Assembly: GCA_030445245.1 (NCBI GenBank) | Contig: JAUCSD010000001.1 | Coordinates: forward strand, 310,001-374,000 | Length of the DNA: 64,000 nt | Origin: Candidatus Saccharimonadota bacterium | Lineage (GTDB): Bacteria; Patescibacteriota; Saccharimonadia; Saccharimonadales; Saccharimonadaceae | Direction: 5' to 3' | Shown here: positions 40,525-49,150 of the stretch, piece by piece | How the letters are laid out: the number at the start of each line of letters is the position of its first letter | How positions within the stretch are numbered: position 1 is the first letter of the stretch | Notes under the pieces: generated by a model | What the model was told of the DNA's origin: nothing | Database searches by the model: none | Seen by the model: the letters and a program-made list of their open reading frames with translations, nothing else | Translations under genes and position numbers: made by a program

Positions 40525-40704
40525 ATACACTTCACTCTATAGAGGAAAGCCAGCATTTGCAAGCCGGAATCATGGGGTAAAGATTCGCCATGGCTTCGTA
40601 TGTTCCAAAATGCGCAACTATGGTCTGACGGACGGATCACTACAGATTGACATATAGTGTTTATAATGCTAAAATAACTCTTAATTACGTAAAGAGGTTA
40701 TTTT

Positions 40705-40980
40705 ATGATTGAATCACTGAAAACATCACTTGCCATCTGGCAGACTAAGACAAGTGACCGAACGAAGCTACAGCACACGTATATTACCGTGGCTGGTGGT
40801 CTACTCATCGTTGCAGGTATTGTTGGCCTTCTTAACCCTACGCTAGGACAGAACATTCTCGGTGTTGCGATTTTAAGTGCCGCTATGTTCCTTGCTAACG
40901 CGGTCGTGTGGTCGCTTTTGCAGTCGGCAGTACTTTCTCGTATTAGTACCCGTCGTCCTAGTGTTACCCGTAAAAAATAA
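40705..40980 (+). CDS. Small membrane protein, two spans
   Basis: A 91-residue protein with an N-terminal amphipathic segment, two membrane spans (YITVAGGLLIVAGIVGLL and ILGVAILSAAMFLANAVVW) and a basic tail (RRPSVTRKK). AAAGAGGTTATTTT precedes the ATG. No family is recognised. Confidence 0.6.
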   Translation: MIESLKTSLAIWQTKTSDRTKLQHTYITVAGGLLIVAGIVGLLNPTLGQNILGVAILSAAMFLANAVVWSLLQSAVLSRISTRRPSVTRKK

Positions 40981-41041
40981 CCCCTTATAGCTCTTCTTGG
41001 CATTCTCGGTTCAGTTTGCTACAATTGACCGAGGCCCGCGT

Positions 41042-41117
41042 GCCGCGATAGCTCAGTTGGTAGAGCGCATCCATGGTAAGGATGAGGTCCTGGGTTCAAA
41101 TCCCAGTCGTGGCTCCA
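41042..41117 (+). tRNA. tRNA-Thr (anticodon GGT)
   Basis: A 76-base cloverleaf: acceptor GCCGCGA/TCGTGGC with one G-T pair, GGT at 41075-41077 in the loop of CATCC/GGATG, T-arm CTGGG TTCAAAT CCCAG, encoded CCA at the end. Confidence 0.95.
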
Positions 41118-41199
41118 TTTAGTCCTCCACCTCTAGCAATTACAGTAATTCCATGCTAGAATATCAAGAAGAGCAATAACAAATCTAAGTGAGTAGTAA

Positions 41200-41406
41200 A
41201 TGGCAAAGAAGAATACAAAGCGCAAATTGGTTGGTTTGGTAAGTGATCTTAGTGGTCACCGTACCTACTACACGAGCAAAAATGTCCAGAATACGACCGA
41301 AAAGATCGTTCTTAAGAAGTACGATCCAAAAGCTCGTAAGCATGCAACCTACACAGAAACCAAGAAGAACCTTGGTCGTAACGAAATCAAACCTCGTAAG
41401 GGCTAG
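41200..41406 (+). CDS. rpmG: 50S ribosomal protein L33, zinc-free form
   Basis: A 68-residue L33. [36 protein letters not shown] is the classic core. The four zinc cysteines are missing, so it is the C-minus form. L33 sits near the E site of the large subunit. A promoter-like TAGAAT lies 40 bases upstream and a strong terminator follows. Confidence 0.93.
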   Translation: MAKKNTKRKLVGLVSDLSGHRTYYTSKNVQNTTEKIVLKKYDPKARKHATYTETKKNLGRNEIKPRKG

Positions 41407-41431
41407 ATCCCAGTTTCGAACAAGCATTTAT

Positions 41432-41464
41432 AAAGACTCCGCGACTTGCGGAGTCTTTATTTTT
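41432..41464 (+). terminator. Terminator of rpmG
   Basis: AAAGACTCCGC and GCGGAGTCTTT form an 11-base stem around GACTT, followed by a broken T run. Confidence 0.88.
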
Positions 41465-41515
41465 GTATGTCTTTAAATGATATCAATAATATCCTCTCGC
41501 TTCATCAATAAAATA

Positions 41516-41546
41516 AATAGCCTTATCGGCGAGGATAAGGCTATTT
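41516..41546 (-). terminator. Terminator after tRNA-Tyr
   Basis: AATAGCCTTATC and GGATAAGGCTATT form a stem; it lies four bases past the CCA of tRNA-Tyr on the minus strand and is followed there by a T-rich stretch. Confidence 0.75.
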
Positions 41547-41549
41547 ACA

Positions 41550-41635
41550 TGGTACTGGGGGTAGGATTCGAACCTACGAAGGCATAAGCCGACAGATTTA
41601 CAGTCTGTTGTGTTTGACCGCTTCACTACCCCAGC
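41550..41635 (-). tRNA. tRNA-Tyr (anticodon GTA)
   Basis: An 86-base class II tRNA with a long variable arm. Acceptor GCTGGGG/CCCCAGT, anticodon loop CTGTAAA with GTA, T-arm GTAGG TTCGAAT CCTAC and an encoded CCA. It follows tRNA-Thr by 14 bases, probably in one transcript. Confidence 0.95.
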
Positions 41636-41649
41636 ATATATTCTATACT

Positions 41650-41726
41650 TGGAGCCGCCTTTCGGATTCGAACCGAAGACCTGCTGTTTACAAAACAGCT
41701 GCTCTAACCAGCTGAGCTAAGGCGGC
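41650..41726 (-). tRNA. tRNA-Thr (anticodon TGT)
   Basis: A 77-base cloverleaf: acceptor GCCGCCT/AGGCGGC, anticodon loop TTTGTAA with TGT reading ACA, T-arm TTCGG TTCGAAT CCGAA and encoded CCA. Confidence 0.95.
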
Positions 41727-41782
41727 ATTTGAATTTGTTACAGATACAAGTGTACGATATCGTGGCCTTATTATCAAGGGTT

Positions 41783-42436
41783 TTACATAACCCGGCGTGC
41801 TGGGCGGGTGTGTTGACGTGGCTGTCCTTGCGGAATAAGCATGCGGGCTGCTTTTTCGCGTAAATCAACGGCCAATTCCTCTTGATTGTTGCGATCATAC
41901 GCATCTGCAAGAATGTTAAGCGTTTGAGGCGATTCGTCAATTTCAACGGCTCGTTCAAGCGATTCGATCATTTTCTTATTGCGACCTAGCTTCTCTTGTA
42001 CCTTGGCATACGCCACATGACGGGCGGCGACGTCATCTTCCATCGTTAAGGCTTGTTCGAATGCGAGAGCAGCCTTTTCATATTGTTTCGTTTCATAGTA
42101 AATCAGACCGACGTTGTGAAGACTGCTTGCACTTGGCTCAAGGCTTTGGGCAATTTCAAAACATTCGATAGCGTCTTTAAAGGCCTGCTGTTTGGCGTAG
42201 AGAATACCGAGGCGGTTGTAGGCGGTTGCATTACGCTCGTCGACACGGAGAATAGTTAGGAGTGCCTTCTCAGCACGGAGGTACTTTTTTTCACGAAGTG
42301 ATTCTTGGGCGACGTCCCACAGACGCTCAAGTTTATCGGAAATCTTAAGGGGAAGATCGGTCACTACTTCGGTAATAGTTTGTGGTCGCAGAATAGCCCA
42401 TGTGCCAAGTCCTGCAAGCAATAAGATTCCTAACAT
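41783..42436 (-). CDS. TPR-repeat protein with N-terminal anchor
   Basis: A 217-residue protein with one N-terminal span (MLGILLLAGLGTWAIL) and four to five tetratricopeptide repeats: EKALLTILRVDERNATAYNRLGILY, DAIECFEIAQSLEPSASSLHNVGLIY and KAALAFEQALTMEDDVAARHV give the pattern. It should act as a protein-interaction scaffold at the membrane. It follows the holB-like gene by ten bases and probably belongs to its operon. Confidence 0.85.
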   Translation of the reverse strand: MLGILLLAGLGTWAILRPQTITEVVTDLPLKISDKLERLWDVAQESLREKKYLRAEKALLTILRVDERNATAYNRLGILYAKQQAFKDAIECFEIAQSLEPSASSLHNVGLIYYETKQYEKAALAFEQALTMEDDVAARHVAYAKVQEKLGRNKKMIESLERAVEIDESPQTLNILADAYDRNNQEELAVDLREKAARMLIPQGQPRQHTRPARRVM

Positions 42437-42446
42437 ATATCGTTTA

Positions 42447-43274
42447 TTATACCACGAACAGAGCTAGTTGAAGAGGTATGTTGTGGTTAGCCGAGATACG
42501 TTCACGGGTTTCTAGGAGTCGCTTAAGTTGTACAATAAGCGCTGGTTGGGGGCGAGCGCTCATGCTATGTCTCAGAATCTGCAGGCAGCTGTCGATCAAT
42601 TGGATGGCTTTTGCGCGGTCACTTCGGTACTTCTGGACTACAAGTAATTTCTTGTAGGTATCTGCCTGGAGAAGATCTCGGGCATCACCCATAATTTCTG
42701 ATCGAGCGGCAAAGTATGCTTCGTTATTAGTAAGACGGGTCAGTTCCGCAGGCAGGCCTTCGGCTATAAATTGTAACTGGGCCTTCTTAACGGGAACTAT
42801 GTCGCCTAGAGAGTTGATAAACTGGCTTGAAGACGGCTTATCAAGCGGCTGAACGACTACATGCTGCGTACGGGATCGAATGGTCGGGAGTAAGTCTTGT
42901 GGGCTATGTGAGGTCAATACGAAGTAGATCTGGCTACCAGGTTCTTCAAGTAACTTCAAAAAGGCATTTTGCGCGCCACGGCTCATCCGATCGGCGTCAT
43001 CAATAATAATGACCTGACGGGATACATACTTAGCTCTCGTTTGTTCGTAGAGCTGACGGATCATCTCAACGCTGATCGTACCATTTTCATTATCTGTATT
43101 TTCTTTGGCATCCTGAGGGCGTACAAGACCTGCAAGTTTCTGATTAGCGAACCACACGGCAATTGTGAGCAGACCGACACCGCGTGTTCCGCTAATAAGT
43201 AGTGATTGAGGCGGATTTGATTTTAGGCTATCAAATACTCGTTTAGACGTAGGATGAATAGCTATCTGGTTCAC
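42447..43274 (-). CDS. holB: DNA polymerase III delta-prime-like subunit
   Basis: A 275-residue clamp-loader protein. ISGTRGVGLLT stands where the P-loop would be, with Lys changed to Leu, so it cannot bind ATP, as is normal for delta-prime. VIIIDDADRMSRGAQNAFLKLLEEPGSQIYFVLTSHSPQDLLPTIRSRTQ holds the Walker B region and the SRC-like sensor (SRT). It helps load the sliding clamp at replication. It overlaps the rluD gene by four bases. Confidence 0.82.
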   Translation of the reverse strand: MNQIAIHPTSKRVFDSLKSNPPQSLLISGTRGVGLLTIAVWFANQKLAGLVRPQDAKENTDNENGTISVEMIRQLYEQTRAKYVSRQVIIIDDADRMSRGAQNAFLKLLEEPGSQIYFVLTSHSPQDLLPTIRSRTQHVVVQPLDKPSSSQFINSLGDIVPVKKAQLQFIAEGLPAELTRLTNNEAYFAARSEIMGDARDLLQADTYKKLLVVQKYRSDRAKAIQLIDSCLQILRHSMSARPQPALIVQLKRLLETRERISANHNIPLQLALFVV

Positions 43275-44440
43275 AGACTGGCTTTCGGAAACCTGTCCTT
43301 AAACTCGCTAGGTACAGGCGCGGTAAATACTTTTCGATCGCTAACAGGGATGGTAATTTCGAGTTCCTTGGCATGTAGATACAGTCGGTCGGCTGGTTTT
43401 TTGCCGTATACACGGTCACCAACAATCGGAGTGCCTAGATACGCCATATGCACGCGGAGTTGATGGGTACGACCAGTGAGTGGCTTTAGTTCAATAAGAC
43501 TTTGCGTATCAGTAGTATCGAGTACTTTGTATGTCGTAGTCGCAGACTTACCCTTTGCGTCAACGCGGAACGTGCTTGGCGCAGATGGATTACGGGCAAT
43601 AGGTAGGTCGATCTTGGCTTCGAATTCTTTTGGCTGCCCTTCAACAATAGCGATGTAGGTTTTCTTCGTTTTACGATCAGCAAACTGCTTCTGTAACATG
43701 ACTGCCGTTTCTTTATTACGGGCGCCAATCATAATGCCACTTGTATCGCGGTCGAGTCGGTGAATGATACCAGGTCGGTTCGTATCTGCAGCGAAAGTAG
43801 TGTATTGACGGAAGAATTCAGCCACGGTGAACTCGTCGCTCAGGGCGCTCTTAGCATGCGTTAAAACGCCAATTGGCTTATTAATAACAATGACGTTGTC
43901 GTCGATATAAAGTATCGGAAGTTCTTGTCCGGTGAAATCAATAGCATCAGGCACATTGATAGCAATGTTATCCGCATCAGTTACGTCTTGTTTTGGAGAG
44001 AGCTGTTCAACGCCGTTGACGCTAACATGGCCTGCCTTGACGTGTTTTTGCCAGGTGCTACGAGATATCTCAGGATATCGTTCAGCAAGAACGGTATCAA
44101 GACGTCGCTTGTCGCTTAAGACGGCAAAGAGATATACTTCTTTGCCCTTGAACGGAAGACCATAAGTGCGGACTTGGTCATTTGGATTGACCATTACTTC
44201 ACCGATGACGTCTTGTTTAGCTGTGCGAACCTGGCTCAGGATGTAGTCGAGGTCGTCTTCACCTGTTTCATCAAATAGTACGTAGAACTGACGCTTATTG
44301 AAGCGAAATGAAATAAGGGTATTTTTCTCATCTGGATTAGAGAATTTTACCTGTTCGATATGGCGAGGCACATTGTCATCATTCGCGAGGTCGAAACGTC
44401 GCAAAATAGCAATAAGATCACCGCTAGAAACTTTAACCAT
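43271..44440 (-). CDS. RluD-type pseudouridine synthase with extra N-terminal domain
   Basis: A 389-residue pseudouridine synthase. An S4 RNA-binding domain (RLDTVLAERYPEISRSTWQKHVKAGHVSVNG) lies at about residues 112-145, and the catalytic motif GIIHRLDRDTSGIM with the Asp near 230. TGRTHQLRVHMAYLGTPIVGD is the third family block. The first 110 residues (VKVSSGDLIAILRRFDLANDD) are not part of standard RluD and form an extra domain of unknown role. It modifies uridines in 23S rRNA or tRNA. It overlaps trpS by one base. Confidence 0.88.
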   Translation of the reverse strand: MVKVSSGDLIAILRRFDLANDDNVPRHIEQVKFSNPDEKNTLISFRFNKRQFYVLFDETGEDDLDYILSQVRTAKQDVIGEVMVNPNDQVRTYGLPFKGKEVYLFAVLSDKRRLDTVLAERYPEISRSTWQKHVKAGHVSVNGVEQLSPKQDVTDADNIAINVPDAIDFTGQELPILYIDDNVIVINKPIGVLTHAKSALSDEFTVAEFFRQYTTFAADTNRPGIIHRLDRDTSGIMIGARNKETAVMLQKQFADRKTKKTYIAIVEGQPKEFEAKIDLPIARNPSAPSTFRVDAKGKSATTTYKVLDTTDTQSLIELKPLTGRTHQLRVHMAYLGTPIVGDRVYGKKPADRLYLHAKELEITIPVSDRKVFTAPVPSEFKDRFPKASL

Positions 44441-45480
44441 TACTTGCCTTCCGGACGTAGGCCGACAGCCTGTTGAGCACGAAGAAGCGTTGCGTTTGCT
44501 GTTCCGCTGAGCAGTTGTTCCGACGATTCAAGTTTTGCAAGAATAGCGGCATTATCAACCGATGCTAGTTGTGCTTGGAAATTGGTTAAGAATTGCTCAA
44601 CTTCGCCCGCGACAGTCTTCTTGAATTCACCATATTGTGTCTGACCTTCGAATTCGCCGATCGTTTGTTGTAGGTCTTTACCGCGGAGTAACGCAAGTAT
44701 TTCGAGCAAGTTAGTAATGCCAGGCTGGTTTTCTTTGTCATAATGAATTTCAGCCTTGTCGTCGGTAGTAGCGCTCATGATTTTCTTAGCAGCTACGGCT
44801 GGATCGTCGCCAAGGAAAATGACACCTTTACCAAGCTCATCACTTTTGCTCATTTTTTTCGTTGGATCAACAAGATCCTTGATTCGAAGTCCCTGGTCTT
44901 TGCCGAAAAACTCATGTTGCTTGGCTACTGATTCGGGCAGTGTGAAGATATCGCCAAAACGGTTGTTCATACGTTCACCGATGCCTCGCGTAAATTCGAT
45001 ATGCTGAGATTGATCATCGCCTACGGGCACGTACTTTGCATTGTAGAGGAGAATATCTGCAGCCATGAGAACTGGATAATTGAACAGTCCCATACTTGTG
45101 CGCTCAGCGCCAAGCGTGCCTGACTTATCTTTGAACTGTGTCATGCGACTCATTTCACCAAAACCAGTGAAGCAATCGAGAATCCAAGTTAATTCGCTAT
45201 GTGCTGGAATATAGCTCTGACGATAAAGATGAATATCGTCGTTATCCAAAGGGAGTCCTGCAGCTACGAATAGACGAGCATTATGAAGGATCTGCTCATA
45301 TAGCAGCGTGTGGTCGACCGGAGTAGTGAAGCTATGAAGGTCTGGGATAAACATGTTGATCTGATACGCTTCAGATTTTTGGTTAGCCATGTCAATCATA
45401 GGCAAAATAGCACCAAAATAGTTGCCGATTGTTAGGTCGTTGTTGGCACGGATGCCAGTAAGAATTACAGGTTTTGTCAT
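44440..45480 (-). CDS. trpS: Tryptophanyl-tRNA synthetase
   Basis: A 346-residue class I synthetase. TGIRANNDLTIGNYFGAI contains the HIGH-equivalent (TIGN), MAADILLYNAKYVPVGDDQSQHIE is the tryptophan pocket region and KKMSKSD is the KMSKS loop. It charges tRNA-Trp such as the gene at 295. The promoter TATAAT lies ten bases before the preferred ATG at 45480, and GGAGAAAG between them can serve as ribosome site; an ATG four codons earlier lies within the -10 box. Confidence 0.93.
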   Translation of the reverse strand: MTKPVILTGIRANNDLTIGNYFGAILPMIDMANQKSEAYQINMFIPDLHSFTTPVDHTLLYEQILHNARLFVAAGLPLDNDDIHLYRQSYIPAHSELTWILDCFTGFGEMSRMTQFKDKSGTLGAERTSMGLFNYPVLMAADILLYNAKYVPVGDDQSQHIEFTRGIGERMNNRFGDIFTLPESVAKQHEFFGKDQGLRIKDLVDPTKKMSKSDELGKGVIFLGDDPAVAAKKIMSATTDDKAEIHYDKENQPGITNLLEILALLRGKDLQQTIGEFEGQTQYGEFKKTVAGEVEQFLTNFQAQLASVDNAAILAKLESSEQLLSGTANATLLRAQQAVGLRPEGK

Positions 45481-45561
45481 ATCTTTCTCCATTATAGCGT
45501 ATTAGTGATTTATTTGCTTGTTTATCGCCTTTATTGCGCAGTTATATTTGCTTCTGCCGAA

Positions 45562-46278
45562 TTATAGATGTATAGTCTGGCTTTTGTATGCCTTAAAACC
45601 GAGGTACTCCGTCTGCTTTTTATACGAGTTTTCTCCTACTAGAATGGGATAGTATCCTTGCGGACTACGATGAAAATTACGTAGTGTCGCCGCCTCTTCG
45701 TCGGTTACTTCCGTTTTCTTTAGGAGGTCATTAATATGATAGATTGTCTTTACGGCAGTGCCTGTGTCGCCATGAATGTAGCGTTCAATATCGTCGCATA
45801 GAGAATCAAGTAACACACTTGTCTTAGCTTCTTGTCGATTTACCTCAATCGATACAGCCTGGACACAATTTCCAATGAGCGACGAGGCTATGATCGAATG
45901 GTTCATTTGGACGATCCGAGTTATCGACGAGGCACGAATAAAATGCTCAATGCCGGGTGTGATGCCTGGAGCGATAAAACAGGGAGGTTGCTCGCAGGTG
46001 GTTGTATGCAGGTCGAGCACGAGGTCAAATTTATTTTGAATAATATATTTTAGAATTCGTTTTGCTCTCCGCTCCTCGTAGGTTCTACTTTTACCTGTAT
46101 AACTACGGTTGAGGTCGGATTCAATATATCGGACATTTTGCTTACGGGCCTGAATATTCCCAGTCTTGTAGGTAACAAATGGAAGCATCTGAGGGCGTTT
46201 ACGCGTGATGTGCTCATAGAGCTGTATTCCGAGTAATTCGTTGCCGTGTTGGGCGCCAAGGAGAAGTATCTTATTCAT
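45562..46278 (-). CDS. Succinylglutamate desuccinylase/aspartoacylase family protein
   Basis: A 238-residue zinc hydrolase of the AstE/AspA family. Metal and substrate motifs are GAQHGNEL (His and Glu ligands), SDLNRSY and LDLHTT (His ligand). EVNRQEAK near residue 150 probably holds the catalytic Glu. It removes acyl groups from amino acids or trims peptides. It overlaps the frameshifted acetyltransferase gene by eight bases, so the two may form an operon. Confidence 0.85.
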   Translation of the reverse strand: MNKILLLGAQHGNELLGIQLYEHITRKRPQMLPFVTYKTGNIQARKQNVRYIESDLNRSYTGKSRTYEERRAKRILKYIIQNKFDLVLDLHTTTCEQPPCFIAPGITPGIEHFIRASSITRIVQMNHSIIASSLIGNCVQAVSIEVNRQEAKTSVLLDSLCDDIERYIHGDTGTAVKTIYHINDLLKKTEVTDEEAATLRNFHRSPQGYYPILVGENSYKKQTEYLGFKAYKSQTIHL

Positions 46279-46883
46279 GATCTGCTCCTGGTATAGCTAC
46301 TGATACGGCCAATGCGTGATTTGGGTTTTGGAGAAGTGTGGCACGTTCCTTTAGCACTACCCCGTTGTAGCTTCGGTCAGCCGGATCGTATGATCCGTAC
46401 AAACCATCTGGTCCATAGCGGTCGAGATGATAGAGTACGCCTTCGTGGACACTCGTATACGCTAGCTGGGCCGCGATCTCCTCGGGTCTTTCTTGTCTCA
46501 GAACGTCGTCTTGAGATGAAATATCTCCCAATATACGTAGGACGCTTGGGTTTCTCGTGTAGGCGGTAAGGGTGTCGGGACTATATTCATTGATAAATTC
46601 CTGGACCATTTCCGAGCCTCTACCCCTTTTCTGGAAGTCAGGATGGATAATAATACCGGCTAGCTCAATACCCCGCTTGCCAAAGTTGTCTCCGGTAGAC
46701 AGCAAATGCAACTAATCTCTCTTGTTCGCGAAGAATCTGAATATGATCAGCACTTTCGAGGTGAGCGAGCGTATCGCTATAATTCGCCTCGTCGTTGTCT
46801 CGTCCAAAGCCAAGCGCCGTAACGGCAGCAGCATCGTCCATGTTAAAAAAGTTACTATTGTTACCTGTTTCTAGATTGCGCAT
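46271..46883 (-). pseudogene. GNAT acetyltransferase split by a frameshift
   Basis: Two overlapping frames together make one N-acetyltransferase. The first (46665-46883) ends with REQERLVAFAVYR, the central strand of the fold. The second (46271 to about 46711) continues with GIELAGIIIHPDFQKRGRGSEMVQEF, which includes the acetyl-CoA loop (QKRGRG). The shift lies between about 46680 and 46710. A sequencing error, recent mutation or programmed shift are all possible; I see no clear slippery heptamer with a following hairpin. A bidirectional hairpin precedes it. Confidence 0.7.
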
Positions 46884-46919
46884 AGTGGCAATTCTCCTCG
46901 TAAGTTATGTAGTTGTAAT

Positions 46920-46953
46920 AAAAAAGACCGTCAGGTGATTCTGACGGTCTTTT
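46920..46953. terminator. Bidirectional terminator
   Basis: AAAAAGACCGTCAG and CTGACGGTCTTTT form a perfect stem around GTGATT, with T and A runs on both sides. It stops minus-strand transcripts from the 47.7 kb side. A weaker ACCGTCAG/CTGTCGGT pair follows at about 46995-47015; the rest of 46954-47124 shows nothing else. Confidence 0.85.
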
Positions 46954-47124
46954 CAGTATTTTCTAGATTGTGTTAAAAAACACGGAACAAACCGTCAGAT
47001 AGACTGTCGGTCAACCAAGTTATGTTTACTAAGGTCTGTTTGTTCATTACTTTTTATTTATAGCATGGACACACTAATCTGTCTATGTTTTTTTAAATCT
47101 AATATTTATCCTATGTGTTAGCAT

Positions 47125-47163
47125 ACTCCCGTGAACACTGGCTAAAGCCGTGCCCACGGGAGT
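47125..47163 (-). terminator. GC-rich hairpin after orphan gene
   Basis: ACTCCCGTG at the left and CACGGGAGT at the right form a perfect nine-base stem, with an inner GGCTAAAGCC hairpin. It follows the stop of the GC-rich gene by 13 bases. Confidence 0.6.
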
Positions 47164-47176
47164 CCACCGAAGCCTA

Positions 47177-47674
47177 TTAGTTGAAGTTGATTTGTGCCTT
47201 TGCCCTCTTGAATTGCTCGACGACTAGGCCGAGTGGGGCGTTGAGTATGACACGCAGAAACAGGACACGTTCATCCCCGAGGGTGTCACCGATCGCGTAA
47301 AAGCCTACGGGCAGTTGACACTTCTTTGCCAACTTGAGGGCCTCTGCCCATTCCACCCGACCGGATCTTCTACTGCCCCCTTCAACAACCAGTTGACGTT
47401 GTTTGCGGACATCAACTCGACTCACTTCGGCGGCAGTGATGGTGTCACGTAGCTCGACTAGGCCGACGTCACGCTCCGGCCTCCTTCCTGTCTTGATGGC
47501 GACGTATATCCCTTGATCGGGGAAGAGGCCGACGTACGTGTGATAGTGAACCTTCATACTGGGCGTTACGAGCGGACCGGCTAGATGGACGTCATACGAA
47601 GCCGGGATCTCTTCCTTTGGAAGTTGTCCTCGATGCCATAACACCGCACGATGAACAGGGGGTACGAGACTCAT
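47177..47674 (-). CDS. GC-rich orphan protein
   Basis: A 165-residue protein, strand-rich in the first two thirds (HRAVLWHRGQL, MKVHYHTYVGLFPDQGIYVAI) and with a helix VEWAEALKLAKKCQ near residue 115. No cysteine cluster or known motif is seen; possibly an immunity or cargo-type protein, but that is a guess. GC content is much higher than in the adjacent hydrolase gene. GAAGGAACCGTC before the ATG at 47674 decides the start over a GTG ten codons upstream, which lies at the likely transcription start. Confidence 0.55.
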   Translation of the reverse strand: MSLVPPVHRAVLWHRGQLPKEEIPASYDVHLAGPLVTPSMKVHYHTYVGLFPDQGIYVAIKTGRRPERDVGLVELRDTITAAEVSRVDVRKQRQLVVEGGSRRSGRVEWAEALKLAKKCQLPVGFYAIGDTLGDERVLFLRVILNAPLGLVVEQFKRAKAQINFN

Positions 47675-47734
47675 GACGGTTCCTTCAACTCGACGATTCG
47701 GCACTATAAGTATAGTTCAACCAATCGATGTGAA

Positions 47735-48559
47735 TCAATGTCTCTTTTCAAGGGAAGATAGAACTGCCGATATGACTGCATTGATATATATTGGACCTTT
47801 AATCTCATGAGACGCGAGTATGCTTGCGAGGCTAACATTTGCATTCGCTTTTTTAAGATTACGAAGATTCTTCCCCACCACGACCGGGTCAAGCCGCCCG
47901 TTGATGATTTGTATGGGAAGCGCTAGCTTCATGGCATCTTTAAGTGATGTTTGGTTGATAATACTTGATTCAAGTGCATTCATGTACGTCGATACGTTGT
48001 CAGTTGTGAGATTGAATGCTTTATTGACTAACCCGAGGCGCGCTGCAAGTGTTGATATCCTCAAAAACTGTTCTGGATGTTTGTGAGCGAGCATATATAT
48101 CTCACGCAGTGCGTTGTCGCTGCGCGGAATGAGCCGACGCTTCTCCTCGTCGATTTGGTAGAACGGTGGGCTGCAGAGGATGAGCGACCGAACGAGCAAA
48201 GGGTATCGTTTTGCGATTTCTACCGCAACGAGTGCGCCGAGTGAGTGACCGACGATAATAATGGGATGAGTGATGCGAAGTTTAAAAAGAGTCGCGAGCA
48301 CAGACCGAGCCTGTGTTTTAACGCTATATACGGCCCATGGGGGGCGTTTGGAATCGCCAAAGCCTAGTAGATCAATCGATATGACGCGTATGTGGTCAGG
48401 CAGCCTGTGAGTCACTTCTTTCCATGCCGCGCCAGAATTTCCAATGCCATGAATAAAGAGGACTGTTGCCTTCGAATTCTTCCCATGCTGATCAGTATGG
48501 ATATGGAGTGCATAGGGCACTTTAAACCACCGGTGTACTAATGTATCTCTGATTGCCAT
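47735..48559 (-). CDS. Alpha/beta hydrolase
   Basis: A 274-residue hydrolase. TVLFIHGIGNSGAAW is the oxyanion strand, VISIDLLGFGDS the second marker and VGHSLGA the nucleophile elbow near residue 100. The acid (NGRLDPVV near residue 220) and histidine (ASHEIKGP near 250) complete the triad. It resembles the cassette hydrolase at 10277 (HGFL..., IDLLGFGD, GHSMGA). A paralogous pair with one copy inside the array is likely. Substrate unknown. Confidence 0.85.
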   Translation of the reverse strand: MAIRDTLVHRWFKVPYALHIHTDQHGKNSKATVLFIHGIGNSGAAWKEVTHRLPDHIRVISIDLLGFGDSKRPPWAVYSVKTQARSVLATLFKLRITHPIIIVGHSLGALVAVEIAKRYPLLVRSLILCSPPFYQIDEEKRRLIPRSDNALREIYMLAHKHPEQFLRISTLAARLGLVNKAFNLTTDNVSTYMNALESSIINQTSLKDAMKLALPIQIINGRLDPVVVGKNLRNLKKANANVSLASILASHEIKGPIYINAVISAVLSSLEKRH

Positions 48560-48596
48560 ATGTATAGTATAGAGTATTTATCCCGGACGTGATTGT

Positions 48597-48626
48597 GGGA
48601 GCGATGTCGTTTATGACACCGCTCCC
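48597..48626 (-). terminator. GC-rich hairpin after orphan gene
   Basis: GGGAGCGATGTC pairs with GACACCGCTCCC around GTTTAT with one mismatch; it lies 27 bases beyond the stop of the minus-strand gene at 48654. Confidence 0.6.
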
Positions 48627-48653
48627 TTTTGGATGTAACATTGCGGATTCCTC

Positions 48654-49037
48654 TCAGAGCGCAGGGATCAGGGTGAGTGAGGTGCCTACGGTGTGGATCA
48701 GGCCGGCGATGCCGAAATTGACCTGATAGTCCCGGCCGCCACGTGCCGGTACGCTGCGCTTCTGCGCATCCTTGTACAGGTCACGGAGCGTGGTGGGCAG
48801 CATGTGGTGCGTCATGCGTCGGGTGCGGCTGGTGTTCTTGGGAGTGATCCCGAGGGCCAGACCGATCTCGATGCAGACGTCCTGCAGTGCAGACCAGACC
48901 ACTCCAGGCTCGAGCTGGTCACTGGTGTGGGCAGCCTCTACGAGGTCCCGGTCCAATGCCTCAACAGCGAGCCGAAGTGCTTGACCGTAGGTCACGCGCG
49001 CAATGATTGCAGCAGTCATGTCCTTCACGTCCTTCAC
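48654..49037 (-). CDS. GC-rich orphan protein
   Basis: A protein of up to 127 residues, mostly helical: YGQALRLAVEALDRDLVEAA, then VWSALQDVCIEIGLALGITPK and a basic RTRRMTHHMLPTTLRDLYKDA. The end GIAGLIHTVGTSLTLIPAL is hydrophobic. No known motif. Composition is strongly GC-rich. Repeated GTGAAGGAC units at the start make the first codon uncertain (GTG 49037 or ATG 49019). A hairpin follows the gene, as for the other GC-rich orphans. Confidence 0.5.
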   Translation of the reverse strand: MKDVKDMTAAIIARVTYGQALRLAVEALDRDLVEAAHTSDQLEPGVVWSALQDVCIEIGLALGITPKNTSRTRRMTHHMLPTTLRDLYKDAQKRSVPARGGRDYQVNFGIAGLIHTVGTSLTLIPAL

Positions 49038-49150
49038 TTCATGTCGATCTACCGTGGATGGTATGATTTAATTATGGCACTATGTTTACTAATAGTCAAT
49101 TCTATATTAAAACATACATATGTTATGTGTCGTAAAATATGATAAAAACT

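Noticed and set aside
46954-47124. Small RNA or gene between the terminator and the orphan gene
   Set aside because: Only a weak hairpin is seen, with no promoter of good quality.
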